Source: Agaricus subrufescens
Lineage: Eukaryota; Basidiomycota; Agaricomycetes; Agaricales; Agaricaceae
Assembly (NCBI GenBank): GCA_029945375.1
Contig: CM057066.1
Location: 1,054,001-1,118,000, forward strand
Reading direction: 5' to 3'
DNA: 64,000 bases
The translations under genes were made by a program, and so were the position numbers. Shown here piece after piece: positions 11,295 through 23,825 of this stretch. Within the stretch, counting starts at the first letter, position 1; every line of letters starts with the position of its first letter. The notes below the pieces were generated by a model, which saw only the letters and a list, made by a program, of their open reading frames with translations, did not search any database and was not told where the DNA came from.

Positions 11295-12936
11295 ATGCTC
11301 ACACTCAGTCCCGGTTCTGCTTGCGACGTCTGCGCAGAAGAGTATGGTCCCCAGTGCATGCCCCATTCCGTTCCATGTGGTGTGCATTATTTTCGCCCTT
11401 TTTCCCGCTTTTTTTTGATATTCCCCCCCAGGACATGTTCTGTGTGCCAGCTGTTGCACAAACATTGTTGAAAAGACCTCCTCGCGCCTCTCGCCCGCTT
11501 GTCCCTTCTGTCGCGAGTCATTCACGCCCGATTCCGTGCGCCTCATCCGCATGGACTTCGCGACCAGCGGGTGGAGCACTCCCCGCCGCCACCCCAACTT
11601 TGAGAATGGCAGCGACTTCACTGGAGAGCTCCTAGCGAAACGGACAGAACAGCTCCTTCGTTCCGACTCCCGTCCCAAGTCGGAGGTCCGTCGCCTAGAG
11701 GACAAGGTGGCCAAAATTGCAGCGAAAAAATGTTCCGTTGAGGAAGTGTCCGCCCTTCAACAGGAGCTCGAGAGTGTGCTCAAAAGTGGGAAGGATGAAC
11801 AGGTGCGTCGCCGCTCGATGGCATATATGCGCTCTACTAACGCATATCCTAGTCTTCCTCCCTTTTCCTCAGCGCTGTACTGTTGAGAGCCATTCTCATG
11901 AACCATCTGGCCCACTCCGAAGCCAGCAAAATAGCCAAAACAAACGAACAGTCATACAGAGAAAAAATTGAACATCTTGAATTAACGAGTCAAAGACTAG
12001 AGGCAGAGTCAAAACGGTAGGTCCGGCTCTTGTGTCACTTGACTCCCGCTGACTCTCACAACCACCTCTCTTTGGTCTGTTTATCTCCATTAGCCAAGTG
12101 AGTAATTTTTAGCCCTCTCCTGTACTTAACTGACAATAGCATATAACCAGCGAAAACTATACGAACAAAAAGCCCAGGAAAGTCAACAGCTCCGCGCCGA
12201 GGTTACTCAGCTGCGATCTTCGGCCGCATCTCATGGCATCCCTCTTACCTCCTCCTACTCCTCTGCCTCTGCTTCAGCCGCCTCTATTTCTGAACCAACA
12301 TCCCCGACATCCCCTCGCGCTACCTCTCCATCTACTACGTCTTCATACACCTCCGCCTCGGCTTCCTCTATGTCTCCATCCCGCTACAACTCTGTGCATT
12401 CACGGTCAACCTCTGTGTCTGCTTCCTCTGCCTCTGCCGCTGCCGCCATGAGACCAACGACCCCGGCCTCACCCTCTTCACTTGCACGCAGTCAGACCCC
12501 TGCACCTTCTATGTTATCTTCTCCTCTTAGGAACGGTGTCCTAGCTAGATCAATGACTCCTGCCGCTGGATTTGGGAGGTCGCATACTCCAGCTCCAATC
12601 TCTAGTCGATCTATGACTCCTGGGCCAAACTCGCATTACTCTTCCGCCTCTGCCTATGCTCGCTCACAGACCCCTGCGCCGACCAGTTCACATCACTCGA
12701 GCGGATACAGTTCCTCTGGTCCACCTATCCCCCCCAAGCCGCGAAGGCTTTCGCAGGCCACGCATCCTTCGGCAATATCGCGGACCACCAGCGAAGAGAA
12801 GGCAGAAGCCCAACAATTATGGCTTCCGCAATCTTCTTCTCATAGAGGTGTGCTAGTTGAAGATGATCAAGATTTCTACTACAAAAGAGCTCACACAAGC
12901 CCCTCGAGGCACGTGGGCGTCAGCGCGCGGACTTGA
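11295..12936 (+). CDS. RING finger, coiled-coil, Ser/Pro-rich protein
   Basis: A probable RING E3 ubiquitin ligase of unknown substrate. The start MLTLSPGSACDVCAEEY is followed, after an intron at about 11376-11431, by the rest of a C3HC4 RING: C-x2-C, then PCGHVLCASC and ACPFC. A charged helical region follows (VRRLEDKVAKIAAKK; LEAESKRQRKLYEQKAQES), predicted coiled coil. The last exon codes for a long Ser/Ala/Thr/Pro-rich tail with five RSxTP repeats, PPIPPKPRR (SH3-ligand-like), and ends VGVSART. Introns lie near 11802, 12017-12093 and 12098-12152. The two latter flank a 4-nt exon (12094-12097) needed to keep frame. The RING call is firm; the cellular role is unknown. Confidence 0.82.
12094..12097 (+). 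other. inferred 4-nt microexon
   Basis: CCAA sits between a TTAG acceptor and a GTGAGT donor. Joining the preceding exon (ending AAACG) directly to the next acceptor (AACCAG) gives a wrong frame. Including CCAA gives SKRQRKLYEQK and continues the coiled coil. Confidence 0.65.
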
Positions 12937-15900
12937 TCCCGTTTGCTCCCTTGATGCGTCGATTGTGCTGTGCATATAGCGCATCGTTTTTCATCTATCT
13001 CTTTACAGCGTCGAGCCCCGCTTGATTGCTATTGAATCTCTGCATTAATCTTTCTAATGTTCCGTGACGATTACTAATCTCTTAGGTTTGCTTACCGTCT
13101 GGTTCAAACCTCGGTTTTTTTTCCTCGTTCCAAGGTAGGTTATTAGTCTAAGCTCTCGTTATTTGTCATTTGCTATCTTGCTTCATTTGGGTAATTGTAT
13201 TTCACGTAGATCTCTTATCCCTTTTCTAGTCATACCTCAGACAATATTCTTATTATTGATTGATTGATTGTAGCATTGTATCTTGCCTTTCGCTTTTTCT
13301 ATGCCTCGTTGCATTTGCTCGTCGTTATTGTCGTTCTGTTTCCTATATTCTAATCTCCTTTCTTATGTTGTCTGGTTTCTTGCTTCCCCCCTTTTTTCTC
13401 CTCGATTGTCCTACTTCCTCGCGTCCTCCACCTCTGCCCACTGATCCGGTTTTTACTACCTTTCAACGTTCATGCTTGGACGTTGCACGCCTCTGCACCT
13501 ATGGCATATGCATCTTTTCTATTCACTCTTAGCTTTTAGATATGACTTTACTATGCATATGCCCCGAAAAATTATATGTAGTATGCCTTCCCTAATATTT
13601 CATTTCAATTGGTCTTCCCTTTTTTTTTTCGTTTACTTGCTTTGCCAAGTGGATGTATGTGGGTTATGGAGGGATTCCTTAATGGTCTTGCTGTGGATCA
13701 TTTTTCTGGAGGTATGTTAGAGCTTGGAAACGGGCATTGGTGGAGTGTCGCTGCCATGTTTGAGTGTTTGAACCTCTTTTGATTGAAAAAGTAGACTATT
13801 AGACGGCCGTATATTTATTTTATTGCGGTAGTATCTATCCTCTATTTGACAATATATTCGTTGTGATTGTTTAAACTCATGTGTGTGAGTTAAGCGGGGC
13901 AGGGATAGGACTTCATCAAAGTGGATACCCACCGTGTTCCACGACTGTGATACTCAATTAATTATAATGCTAGGATGGAAGTCCGCGATGGAGTTTGGTT
14001 GCCTACCGCCGTGCGAAGCATCATACCCCAAAAAGTATCCTCTTTGAGATAGATTGAGTTGATCGTGTGAGTGAGTGTGGAAGAAATCTTGGCTTTATCA
14101 ATTGGTTTTTGGGGGACGACCTTCTTTTGAATGAATCAGGGATATGTCATGAGTCGTCGATAGAGTGGCAATATACAAGTCGGATACATTATGATACAAT
14201 GAAAGGATGTGTGGATTTTTGGAGATTACATATGGTAAGATCGTATACTAATGAAGGAGGAGCTGCTCTTGTGGTGTGGTGAGGTGAGGTAAAGTCGGTG
14301 GAGTTGATGTCATAGGAGACGGTGGGACTCGAGCTGCAAGCGGGGTAAGGGCTTATGTTTGGTTTTTTTTGGTTTGGTAGACGAGGGTTTTGGGTTATGC
14401 CTCGAGAGATAGGCGTTTTTTTTGTGTGGCGAAGCGAGGGAGGGAGCCTATTGATGAGGTCATTTCAGTGTGCGTTGATGATGATGATGATCTTGTATCG
14501 AGAACTGTGGAGAGATTTGAATGACATAGGAGATAATCGTTATCGAGGGGGGTTGCGCGACTCGTGTTTTTTTTTTAGTCTGGTTTCTTTACTTCTTCTT
14601 CCTTTGCCTTGTTTTTTTGAGTGGACACGGATCTACGGCGCCACTATGTAGTTCCGTTTTAAGCTAATTACTGACTTTTTTTTGTTGAGAGGATTGGTGT
14701 GTGTGGTAGATGTAATTGACGAATTGGTGAGAATGATTCTCGTGTGTAAATGAGATGAGTCTTGTTTTTTTTTCTTTTCTTTTCTTTCGCTGTTGTGTGT
14801 TAAATTTAGTACTGGTAGGAGGGAAATGAAGTATTGTATTTTTTTTTGGTGGGAGTGAGTTGTTGATTGAGCTGCGGCGGGGTTGATGATCGTGATTGAG
14901 CTGCGGTGAGTTGATGATCGATCATGATAGGTATATTTATATATTATATATTCGGTTCTTGAGTTATCGAGGGAGGAGTGACTCTGCATTGTCCGACGGG
15001 AGGGTCTCTATACACTGCGTTTGATATTGAATTGTGGAAAGCGGTATCAGTACTGGAATAGGTATTTTCCTATTATGAATAAAAGGTCCCTCCCCGAGGT
15101 ACGTTCATGATCAGTCCGGAAGCAGAAGTCTAAGAATAGCACCTGAGATGGGATTAAGGTCTCGAGGTGGTACTGCTTTGGCTTTGGAAGCAAGGTGCCA
15201 TGGGGACTTTTGTGTCGTGTTTTTGTTCGATAGTGAGGTCCAAGATCCGTTTATCCCCTCCTCCAAGTTCCGGGATTGTGGTGTGTGGATAATGATGAGA
15301 ATACCACTATGTATACAGTCAGTTAGTCACGAGTCCTCTTTATAAAAACCCAAAAAAGTTTATCTTGATGATTCTGCCAGCTATAGTTTTGCTGCGTGGT
15401 TTCGGGGTAGCGTCGGATGGGGTACTTATTTGGGATGTATGGCTATGCGCTGTCAGGTCAGGTCAGGTCTATTGGTCACGCTACTGTTTGGTTGGTGAGA
15501 TTGGGATGTGTGAATGGAACGGGAGTCGCCGAGAGAAGGTCTCTTATGTTCCTACCGGGTGGCTGGGTAGTGCATGTTTTTCGTGTGTGTTTGTTGGGAC
15601 TGGGAAGTGTGATGGTGTTTGTACTGTTCGACTTTTGAGCCGGGAAGACACGTTTTTTTCTTATAGGTTCGATGGTTTGGCTTGATTTGAAATGTGTTTG
15701 GCTTTGTCCGAGTGGTTTCGTCCGTGTACTGTGATGGATAGGTGGAGCTTTTCAAAGGCACTTTCCTTCAATTCGAAGTGTTCTTTGTGTTTATGACAGG
15801 TGAGATGGGTTCGCGAAGGGGCGATAGCGTGTGTGAAGAAGCGAGGGACTAGGGAGATCCGGAGAGGGGGGAGTGCACCAGCTGATTAGTTTGACGAAAT

Positions 15901-17345
15901 GGGAATTTGAATGGGGTTGAGTGAGTGTGTTTTTTTTGTCTTTGTTATACTTTTGAGAATCAGTGGTGTGCTATCGATTGGCCTAACTTTTGTAGACCGC
16001 TCCACACCGATCGTTTTCTTGGCGTCACTGAACCTTCTACTGTTCATCACGGTTTGTGATATCGGACGGTAAAGGACTTGTCCGCAGTAGACCGAAGTTA
16101 GAATGATCCTTAGAATGTAGAAACGTCAGAATAAGTGATCTGGCGGGACGCTGAAGAGGAAGGGATGCGATCGTGGGGGGGAGCCGACGGTCTTCTGCCA
16201 TTTCCGTGGGATTCGATCAAGGTGTTGCTTCCCAACATCATTATTCCCGGAACAATTTTGTTCACCCGTTTACCCAGATATTGGGCCCTGAGATGCTAAA
16301 GGAGGGTTATTAGTTGACGAAAGTTAAATACCTCAGGGTCGGAGAGATATCGAAGTGCGGTGGAGCGGTTCCCGAATCTCATCGAGGGGCGCTGAACTGC
16401 CACCGCCCTATCCAGGGTCGTGGGCGGAAGGTTATTCTTCGGTACCTGGATTTTTTTTTAATTTGGGAAGTCGATTATGGTTTTGTTGTGTTGATCACCG
16501 CTTCGGAAAATAAATCTCGTGCTTTGGACAATTTTTTTCTTTTTACACTGTTATGCTTGGTGGATTCATCATTTGATTGTCAAGTTAATCAATTACGGCT
16601 ATACAAGGAAGATGGTCATTGTACAACGTAAACTGCTCCAGCGGAGCGCCCGAGTAAGAGGTTCGACTAGGTCGGATGATCCCTTCGCTGACGTTCTCCA
16701 GCAGGAGGCTTAACGTTACTTGGGCCGTGCAATAAGCGGTGAAAACCCCGTAAAGACAATGGGTCAAGCTTATTCTCGATTTTTTTTAATGTTTTAATTG
16801 GCCTGACATTGAGAATTTGCCCGCAGACTGTTTGCATACCGGATGAATCAGGGGTGGATAGTACTGAATCTCACGGCAAGGGTACGATAGACTAGTGCGG
16901 GAATCCGACAGGGTCGTTTGGGCTAGCATAGGGCTCTGGACGCGATCGATAGTTTCGGTAAGTGAACATCTTGTATTCTCGTTTGATGGAAGGCTTTTTT
17001 AAGTCCTTTCGACCCTTCCACTCCCTCGGTTAGCAGCACGGGTATGTACTGCCACAGAAACTCACTCTCAAGGTCTGGTAGTAGTATAATCATCATCACC
17101 CCGACATTCCTATTGATTGAATTTAGGTGACGTACACCGAGCCTCAGCATTTTCGGGGCCAAAGCGGTTTTCTGGACACTCAAGGAAGGCAAACGAGACC
17201 GCTCTCATGGACATGTTCTTGGACTCACTGTGCTTCTAGAATGCGGTAGGATCGGCCTACATCACACACAAGCTCGACAACTTATGGGATGGGGTGAAGA
17301 ACCATGGGCGAAAACTCTCTTCCTGAATAATCTCATTTCACTGCT
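12937..17345. other. gene-poor stretch with pyrimidine-rich then G+T-rich parts
   Basis: No gene recognised. The first kilobase is pyrimidine-rich on +, consistent with a 3' UTR or terminator of the RING gene. Between about 14.3 and 15.9 kb the + strand is again G+T-rich and C-poor with T8-T10 tracts, resembling the 7-9 kb stretch on the other side of the RING gene. Confidence 0.5.
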
Positions 17346-17859
17346 TTGAGAACAAAGAGTGATGGGCTAACCGAATATGCTGGCTTCTGCTCCATACGCG
17401 GTGTTTCTGGTTCTGAGGCTGGGAACAACTTCTCACCGAATATTTTCACTCGCGTTGTCCTATTTCCTGGGAAAACAGGTAACAACTGGGATTTCTGCAT
17501 GGTTCTAGGGGCCGGTTTGGCCTCCGACATATGAACCTGTGAGCTTTGCAGGTCCGCATATTGTCGTCCAGATCTACATCCATCATATCCGGAGAGGAAA
17601 GTCATGGCCCGTGTGGGTCGGTGCAACGGAGGGGTATCAGCACCATTACGACTCTGTATTCAAGGCGTCCAGGCATAACCAAGATAAACATTCTGCCTGG
17701 TATTCAGTGAGAGTTCTCAGTTTCCTTGGATGCAGGAACGATTTACCTCTCAAGCGGCTGCGTATACATATGGAAACACTTCACCTTATGGCGCAATACG
17801 GGCAAGAATCACTCTGGATAGACGAAACTAGGGCGCGGAACACGAGCTTGAGGAATTGA
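17346..17859 (+). CDS. possible gene fragment, unknown
   Basis: Two open stretches join across a plausible intron (donor after LFPGKTG at about 17478, acceptor about 17551) into a continuous frame. It includes PHIVVQIYIHH, GKSWPVWVGATEGYQHHYDS and LGCRNDLPLKRLRIHMETLH. The composition looks protein-like and the join is in phase, but I recognise no family. I see no clear start: the first codon of the stretch, at 17346, is a convenience. It may be a decayed gene. No promoter stands out. Confidence 0.25.
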
Positions 17860-19110
17860 TTGTCCGAACTGTACGAAGAATTGAGAAGCGGTTGAGGTGG
17901 CTTAATCGGCCTATTCCTCACACTCTCAGATTTGTTGAGCTATCAAACCATCACTGACAACTTGGAAATTCGTCTCTACACCCTGCTCAGTCACCTTTGA
18001 ATCCAATCGATGATTATCAGGAGGGTAATTCACATGATGGTTATGTATAATTGGTGTTAGCGCTTTATGTTTTCTTCTGGCTGTTCACTGATCCGAATTT
18101 TCGGATATACTCAAACTTGAAAAAATAATGGCGAAGCGGGCACAACTGCAAGTTATCAAAGGAGGGGTACACCTGAGGGATTGAAACCTCGCACCATGTT
18201 TAACTGGCCAAGGCAAAACTCAATCAATAAATCGGTAGAATTGCGGGAAAAAGGAAGATGACCGACCGTGAACTGATTCATCGGAACGCTCTACGCATGC
18301 AGCCGAGGTTCGGATACTGGAGCACCCGAATAGTTCCTATGCAGACGTTTTCTAGGAGGCTTGGCGTAGCCGGAGCTGACACAACTAGTATTGGCTGTTA
18401 GTGCGGATATGTTGATCGGAACATATTCCCAACACTGAGGAAGTAGTGAATACACTCATGAAAAAGGCATCAAAACTTCCCTTCTCATTCTCAGTTGTCG
18501 GATTCGATGACAAGTGTGACGCCACCAAGCCAGACGCACGATAATCTCGGGATTTTGTCAATCTTACAGATGGAGCAGAAGAAATATAAGAACAATGAAT
18601 CGGAAAGGTACTGATTATCATTGCATCATTTTCTGATCACAAGCTCAAAAATCTCCGCCAAGCCCCTCTATTACCTATATCCGACATGCTTACATTCGCT
18701 GGTTCAAACTTTTTTTTGCCTGAGTTCCTGTGGCGCGCCCTTATGGGAATGGTCAAAGTTGAAACAGGCTTTTATCTGAGGACACTGGCTTACCTCTTTC
18801 TTCTACCTTCTACCCGTGACATTTTCTCTACTGAAGGTTATTATGACTCCTTTCGCTTATCAAGGAGATAATCATTCTGTCTCGGTCATCCGGATGCGAC
18901 GGGTCGCTAGCGGTATTCCATTTAACGCGCAACACAATAGCACTGTCACAACTTCTATCACCACAAGTAAATCTTTCACTCTAAAAATAGACCTGACTAG
19001 ACACATGGGACTTCGCTTCTTCTCGAATTCTTTCACTGCAATTATAGAACTTCCGAGCCTGCCCCTCCTGGTATTAGTTTCCGCCGGGTCCTATTAGGTG
19101 GAGCGACTAG
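17860..19110. other. intergenic, no gene seen
   Basis: Only short unrelated open frames are present. The right end is the promoter of the P450 gene. Confidence 0.5.
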
Positions 19111-19118
19111 TATATAAA
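19111..19118 (+). promoter_or_regulatory. TATA element of P450 gene 1
   Basis: TATATAAA lies 39 nt before the ATG at 19150, a close but usual fungal spacing. Confidence 0.65.
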
Positions 19119-19149
19119 CCCTCCTGGTGTTTCCCCAGTCGCAGACCAC

Positions 19150-21195
19150 ATGGATTTGTCTTCTCCGCGACTAGCTCTCTTCATTGTTCTTGGGTGGCTC
19201 TTCTACAGGTATTTTAGTCGAGCAAGTAAAGTCACGCGCCTTCCCCTGCCTCCAGGGCCTAAGGGGTACCCGATCATTGGGAGTTTACTTGAGTTTCCGA
19301 CAATCAAACCATGGCTGGTCTACGATAAATGGTTTAAGACTTACGGTACGTTAATTACGTTGCTAAACTGTAGCCGGTTTTAATCAAAAGTTCAGGGGAT
19401 ATCGTTTACCTCGAGGTGCTTGGAAGATCATTTTTACTATTGGGATCGTTAGAGAGAGTGAACGATATTTTCGATAAACGATCGAAAAATTATTCAGATC
19501 GTCCTCGTATGCCGATGCTCTTGGAAAAGTACGTTGTGTTGAAATTTTCAATGTTAAAGTAACCCTATCTCACATCCATACTTTTCGAAAATCCGCTAGC
19601 ATTGGTTTGGGGTTTCTTTTCGTCCTATCCCCGTATGGAGCCTTATGGAGGCGTCAACGTCGCGCCTTCCATAGCTTCTTCCATTCAAACGCGGTGCATA
19701 CATATTATCCTATTCAGGTGAAAGCGGCACGTCATTTTCTGAGAAATCTCTTAGATTCGTCATCGGAGCGATATGTGGAATTGATGTATACGTATGTTCA
19801 CGGGTGATTGGCTTAATTATGTTTCCCTCATAACTGAAGAATTATAGTGTCCTTGCGGAGACTATAATGGAGGTTTCTTATGGCATTAAAATCAAAGGAT
19901 TGGATGATCCGTACGTGAAGAATGCAGAAAGTGTACTCGAAGGACTGGCAGATGGGGGAACGCCTGGAAGATATCTGGTAGATGTCTTTCCTTTCATGAA
20001 ACACATTCCTGCATGGTTTCCCGGCGCCGAATGGAAGCGAAAGGCTAACAAGTGGTTGAGTGTTAATCGCTATGTTGCACGTAAGCCATACGAGCTGGTC
20101 AAAGAACAGATGGTAAGTGAAATGGGTGGTATTAGGACTGAATTTTCAGGTGCTAATTCTTAAATGTAGAAAGCGGGGACTGCGGGGCCATCTATTGCGG
20201 CGTCTCTCATTCAGAAACTGCACGACCAGAATCCTCCAGATAGGGAGGTGGAAGAAGAGGTTGCGATGAACACATGCGCTATTGCTTACATAGGTGAGTT
20301 ACCTGGGATGTTCAATTTCCTTATTCATGCTAACAATTTGGTCAAGGGGGTTCTGATACTGTAAGAAGCTTTCGATTTCAGAAAGGTTATATGGATCGTT
20401 GAAGTCTCCCAGACTGTTTCCGCTCTGCAAACATTTTTTCTGGCTATGTGTCTCTACCCTGAAGTACAGAGGAAGGGTCAAGCTGAAATCGATAGGGTTT
20501 TAAAGGGTCGCTTGCCCGAATTTAATGATCGTCCTTCTCTACCATACATCGTCGCTATGGTTAAGGAGACGATGAGGTGGTTGACTGTGACGCCATTTGG
20601 TATACGTTACTCATATTTTTCGTGATCATTGCCTGACAATTCTGTTTTGTTTAGGTCAGGTCCACATGGCTACAGATGATGATGAATATGAAGGATACTA
20701 TATTCCAAAAGGCACAATTGTGGTCGGAGATGCTTGGTTTGTGTGAAAGTCCCTGTCTTTCTTCAAATCTCATTGACGCATGGCTATAGGAGAATCTTAC
20801 ACGACCCGGCAGTATATAAAGATCCGGACGAGTTTATTCCAGATCGCTTTATCAAAGACGGCAAAGTCAATCAAAGTGTTCGTGATCCAAGTGTAGCGGC
20901 CTTCGGTTTCGGGAGGCGGATGTGTCCAGGACGGTTTTTTAGCGACAACTCACTTTTCATACTGATTGCGAGCGTGTTAGCGGTGTATGATGTCAAACCC
21001 CAGATTGATGAGAATGGGTGTGAGGTGGAAATTAAAGTAGATATTTCAGGAGAACTGCTCTCGTGCGTTTCTCTCCTCTACCATGAATTTTTTTTGACCC
21101 CGTCTGCTAGGCATCCTTTACCATTCCCATTCAGGATTATCCCGCGCTCGAAAGCTGCTGCGGATCTAGTTAATAGTTCAGAACTTCTTGAATAG
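19150..21195 (+). CDS. cytochrome P450 monooxygenase (1)
   Basis: A microsomal-type haem monooxygenase; the substrate cannot be told from sequence. An N-terminal hydrophobic anchor (LALFIVLGWLFYRYF) is followed by the proline hinge LPLPPGPKGYPIIGSLLEFP. Later come the helix-C motif WRRQRRAFHSFF, the I-helix AYIGGSDT, the ExxR motif KETMRW, the PERF-type block FIPDRF, and the haem loop FGFGRRMCPGRFF with its Cys ligand. The gene has many short introns. The last one (about 21063-21109) is inferred because removing it gives the family-typical ending LLSHPLPFPFRIIPRS. Without it the frame reads on through an insert containing CVSLLYHEFFLT. About 510 residues, normal for fungal P450s. It stands just upstream of a GH16 gene on the same strand. 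Confidence 0.92.
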
Positions 21196-21378
21196 GAATT
21201 TATACAATACTAGCTGTTGTTGACTCGGGGAACTTTCATTTTATCGCCACGAATTTGTAACACCACGCTCAACAGGATTGCTGGTTTGTTGTCATGTCAT
21301 TGATAAGAAGCATTGAAGCTGTATATTGTACAACTTATTAGCTATATTTGTTGTGCCACTAGTATGAAGGACCGAGGA

Positions 21379-21386
21379 TATAAATA
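21379..21386 (+). promoter_or_regulatory. TATA-like element of the GH16 gene
   Basis: TATAAATA lies about 170 nt upstream of the GH16 ATG, so a 5' UTR of some 130 nt would be expected. Confidence 0.45.
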
Positions 21387-21551
21387 GATTCTGCTCATCT
21401 ACATCACTCTAAGTACTAGAACAACCACCGACGCCTTCAATCGACTCTTCTACACTATTCAATCAAACGCCTAGGCGAGGGACCTTCTTTTTACACGACA
21501 AACTACTACAGTCAACTACGATCACATCCTACACTGACTGTGAATTGAATC

Positions 21552-22973
21552 ATGGTGGCAGCATCAGTTTTCCTCAGGTTTTCCCTTCACTATAGGTGGG
21601 CCATGTTACTGGCTGTGATCGAGGGGGTAAGAGCAACACGGTACGGACTTGTGAAGGACCACTCTGGAGGAACATTCTTTGATGGCTGGAGTTTTTATGA
21701 CCATTGTAAGCGCTCCCTCGGTTGATTGAGGAGACCTTGTTGACAAGGATATTAGATGATAATACCAGCAACGGTGATACACTGTCCGCCTCTCTGAACC
21801 GTTTCCTTATGAAATAGGGTGGCTAACTGTTAGCCGGGATAGATTCATCTCTGCTCAAAATGCTTCAACGCAACGCCTTGCATATATCGACTCAGCCACC
21901 AATCGCGCGGTTATAAAAGTTGATAACACGAGTTTTGTCCCTTGGAATTTCAAGAGAAACTCGGTGAGGATTTCGACGAAGAATACATATGGTATTGGGA
22001 CGGTCTTTGTGGTTGATCTTTGGCATGCACCTTATGGCGTGAGTATCGTGGTAGACTACTTTTCTTCAGCGAGGACTGACCCGTGATATGTGTATGCTAG
22101 TGTTCGGTCTGGCCTGCCGTGTGAGTTAATATATGCATTATCATTCGAAACATTGCTGACGTATCATATTTAGCTGGACATTTTCACCTACTTCATTATG
22201 GCCCGCAGGGGGCGAAATGGACCTCTTTGAAGGTATCAATCTATCCCCTCGTTCTCAAATGGGATTACATACTACTGCTGGATGCGCCCAACTTTTCCCG
22301 AAACAAACGTCAAAAGTCATCAATGGAACGAATTGCGAAGGGCCTACTGGGTGTATTGTCACTAATGACAGCCCGGTCTCGTATGGTCCTGCCTTTGCCA
22401 ACGCGCAAGGAGGAGTTTTCGCAGGAGAGCTATCAGAGGCCGGTGTCTCGTGAGTTCCGTTGTTGATAAGTTCTGTGAACATGTCTAGTTAAAGTGGGAC
22501 TGAATTTGCAGGATATGGTTCTTTGAACGTTCTAAAGTGCCTGACGGGTTGAAGAACAATGCGAGTAGAATTGATACATCTGAATTTGGGACACCAACGG
22601 CAAATTGGCCTGCGAGCGGGTGTTCAATTGACAAGTACTTTGAACCCCAGACGTTAGTTTTCGATATTACGCTCTGTGGAGGTGAGGCTTCCGTGTTTTG
22701 CTTCTTGTTCAAAACCTGATTTGCATAGATTTCGCTGGCTCGCCGGAGTTTTTCCCACTGACATGTACGGGCAACTGTTATCTAGATTATGTGATCAACA
22801 ATGGGACGGAGCAATATGCAAATGCGTATTTTGAAGTGGGTTATGTCCGGATCTTTAGTGCGAACAGTACGGGTCCCTCGTTGACAGTGGTCCAACAGAG
22901 TGGCGGTGGGCGGACAACGACGACCCTTGTATGGTTGTCTGTTATAGTTTTACTGGGTGTAGTGTTAGTTTAG
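21552..22973 (+). CDS. GH16 endo-beta-1,3(4)-glucanase-like, GPI type
   Basis: A secreted beta-glucan hydrolase or transglycosylase of family GH16. A hydrophobic N-terminus (WAMLLAVIEGVRA) precedes GLVKDHSGGTFFDGWSFYD. The catalytic signature is GGEMDLFEGIN, where the two acidic residues on either side of the central Asp are the nucleophile and acid/base of the ExDxxE family motif. Conserved GH16 parts include LWHAPYGCSVWPAFW, GLHTTAGC and CSIDKYFEPQTLVFDITLCG. The C-terminus has a Thr/Gly linker and a hydrophobic tail (TLVWLSVIVLLGVVLV), as in GPI-anchored wall enzymes. The first small intron is spliced G|GG so that NTSNG runs into WLTVSRD. It probably remodels or degrades wall glucan. Confidence 0.92.
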
Positions 22974-23137
22974 ACTTGAAATCAGAAATGTAGAGGGACC
23001 ATTATTCGTGATGCTGTAATTCACAGCTAGTGCACGTGATCCCATTTGATTTCGCGTCGTGAGTTGTGACGTCGTCCTTTCCTCCTTTACCTACGCATGC
23101 AGGTTTGATACCCTTGCAGACATCTGGGTCGTTTATC

Positions 23138-23749
23138 ATGCAGAATCAAGATAGTACAGTACGTTACAAAAACCCAAATGCGTGGTTCTATCCTCACACT
23201 GATTGACAGGAAAATAATGACTGGGTTCGTATAACAAGCACTGATGGTTATTCTTTCATTGTGCGGCGAAAAATTGCTATGGCAAGCGGAACTATGAAGA
23301 GCATGTTAGACATGTCAAGTGGGTGGACATGAGTTCCGATGACAACCTGATTCGATCAACTATCTCATGCAGGCAGTTATGCTGAGGCGGCAACGAAGAC
23401 GTGTCCTTCCGGTCAACGGTGTGTATACTAAGTCCCCAAGCACTCGTATTCATGTTCTGATGATGTTATTTTGCCAGGGCTATTATAGCGGAAAAGCTAA
23501 TTGAATATATGAGTTTTAAAGCTCATTACGAGACTGTTGGACCGAAAGAGGATATACCGTTGCATGAGTTTATGGAACGTCTTCCTAGAGAGATTGTTTT
23601 GGAATTGTGAGTGTCTTTTCTTGTTGCGTCGTGGACGTTGACCTAGAAATCTGTTGTCGGATAGATTACTTGCAGCTGATTATCATGAAAGTGAGTTGGA
23701 AGCGTTAGTTTAGATTTGTTCAAATTGATTAAACTTCTCTTTAGTGTAA
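23138..23749 (+). CDS. ELC1: elongin C (BTB/Skp1-fold adaptor)
   Basis: Elongin C is the small Skp1-like adaptor linking cullin E3 ligases to substrate receptors. In yeast it acts with Ela1/Cul3 on stalled RNA polymerase II. Spliced exons give MQNQDST, then WVRITSTDGYSFIVRRKIAMASGTMKSMLD, AEAATKTCPSGQRAIIAEKLIEYM and the ending LPREIVLELLLAADYHE. These match the elongin C pattern of SDGxxFIVxxxxAxxSGTIKxML through to ELLxAANYL. The product is about 105 residues, the family length. The last exon is ambiguous. Reading on gives ESELEALV and a stop at 23713; splicing a final intron (acceptor about 23744) gives EM and a stop at 23749. Confidence 0.85.
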
Positions 23750-23825
23750 TATCCATTCCGATAATAGTACGGGTTCTTTATCTTCCAAGACATCTTTTTA
23801 GCCGTTCTGAGAGCCAATTATACAT

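Noticed and set aside
16620..16720. Possible tRNA (GGTTCGACTAGGTCG-like T-arm)
   Set aside because: I could not pair an acceptor stem or find a plausible anticodon arm at the right spacing.
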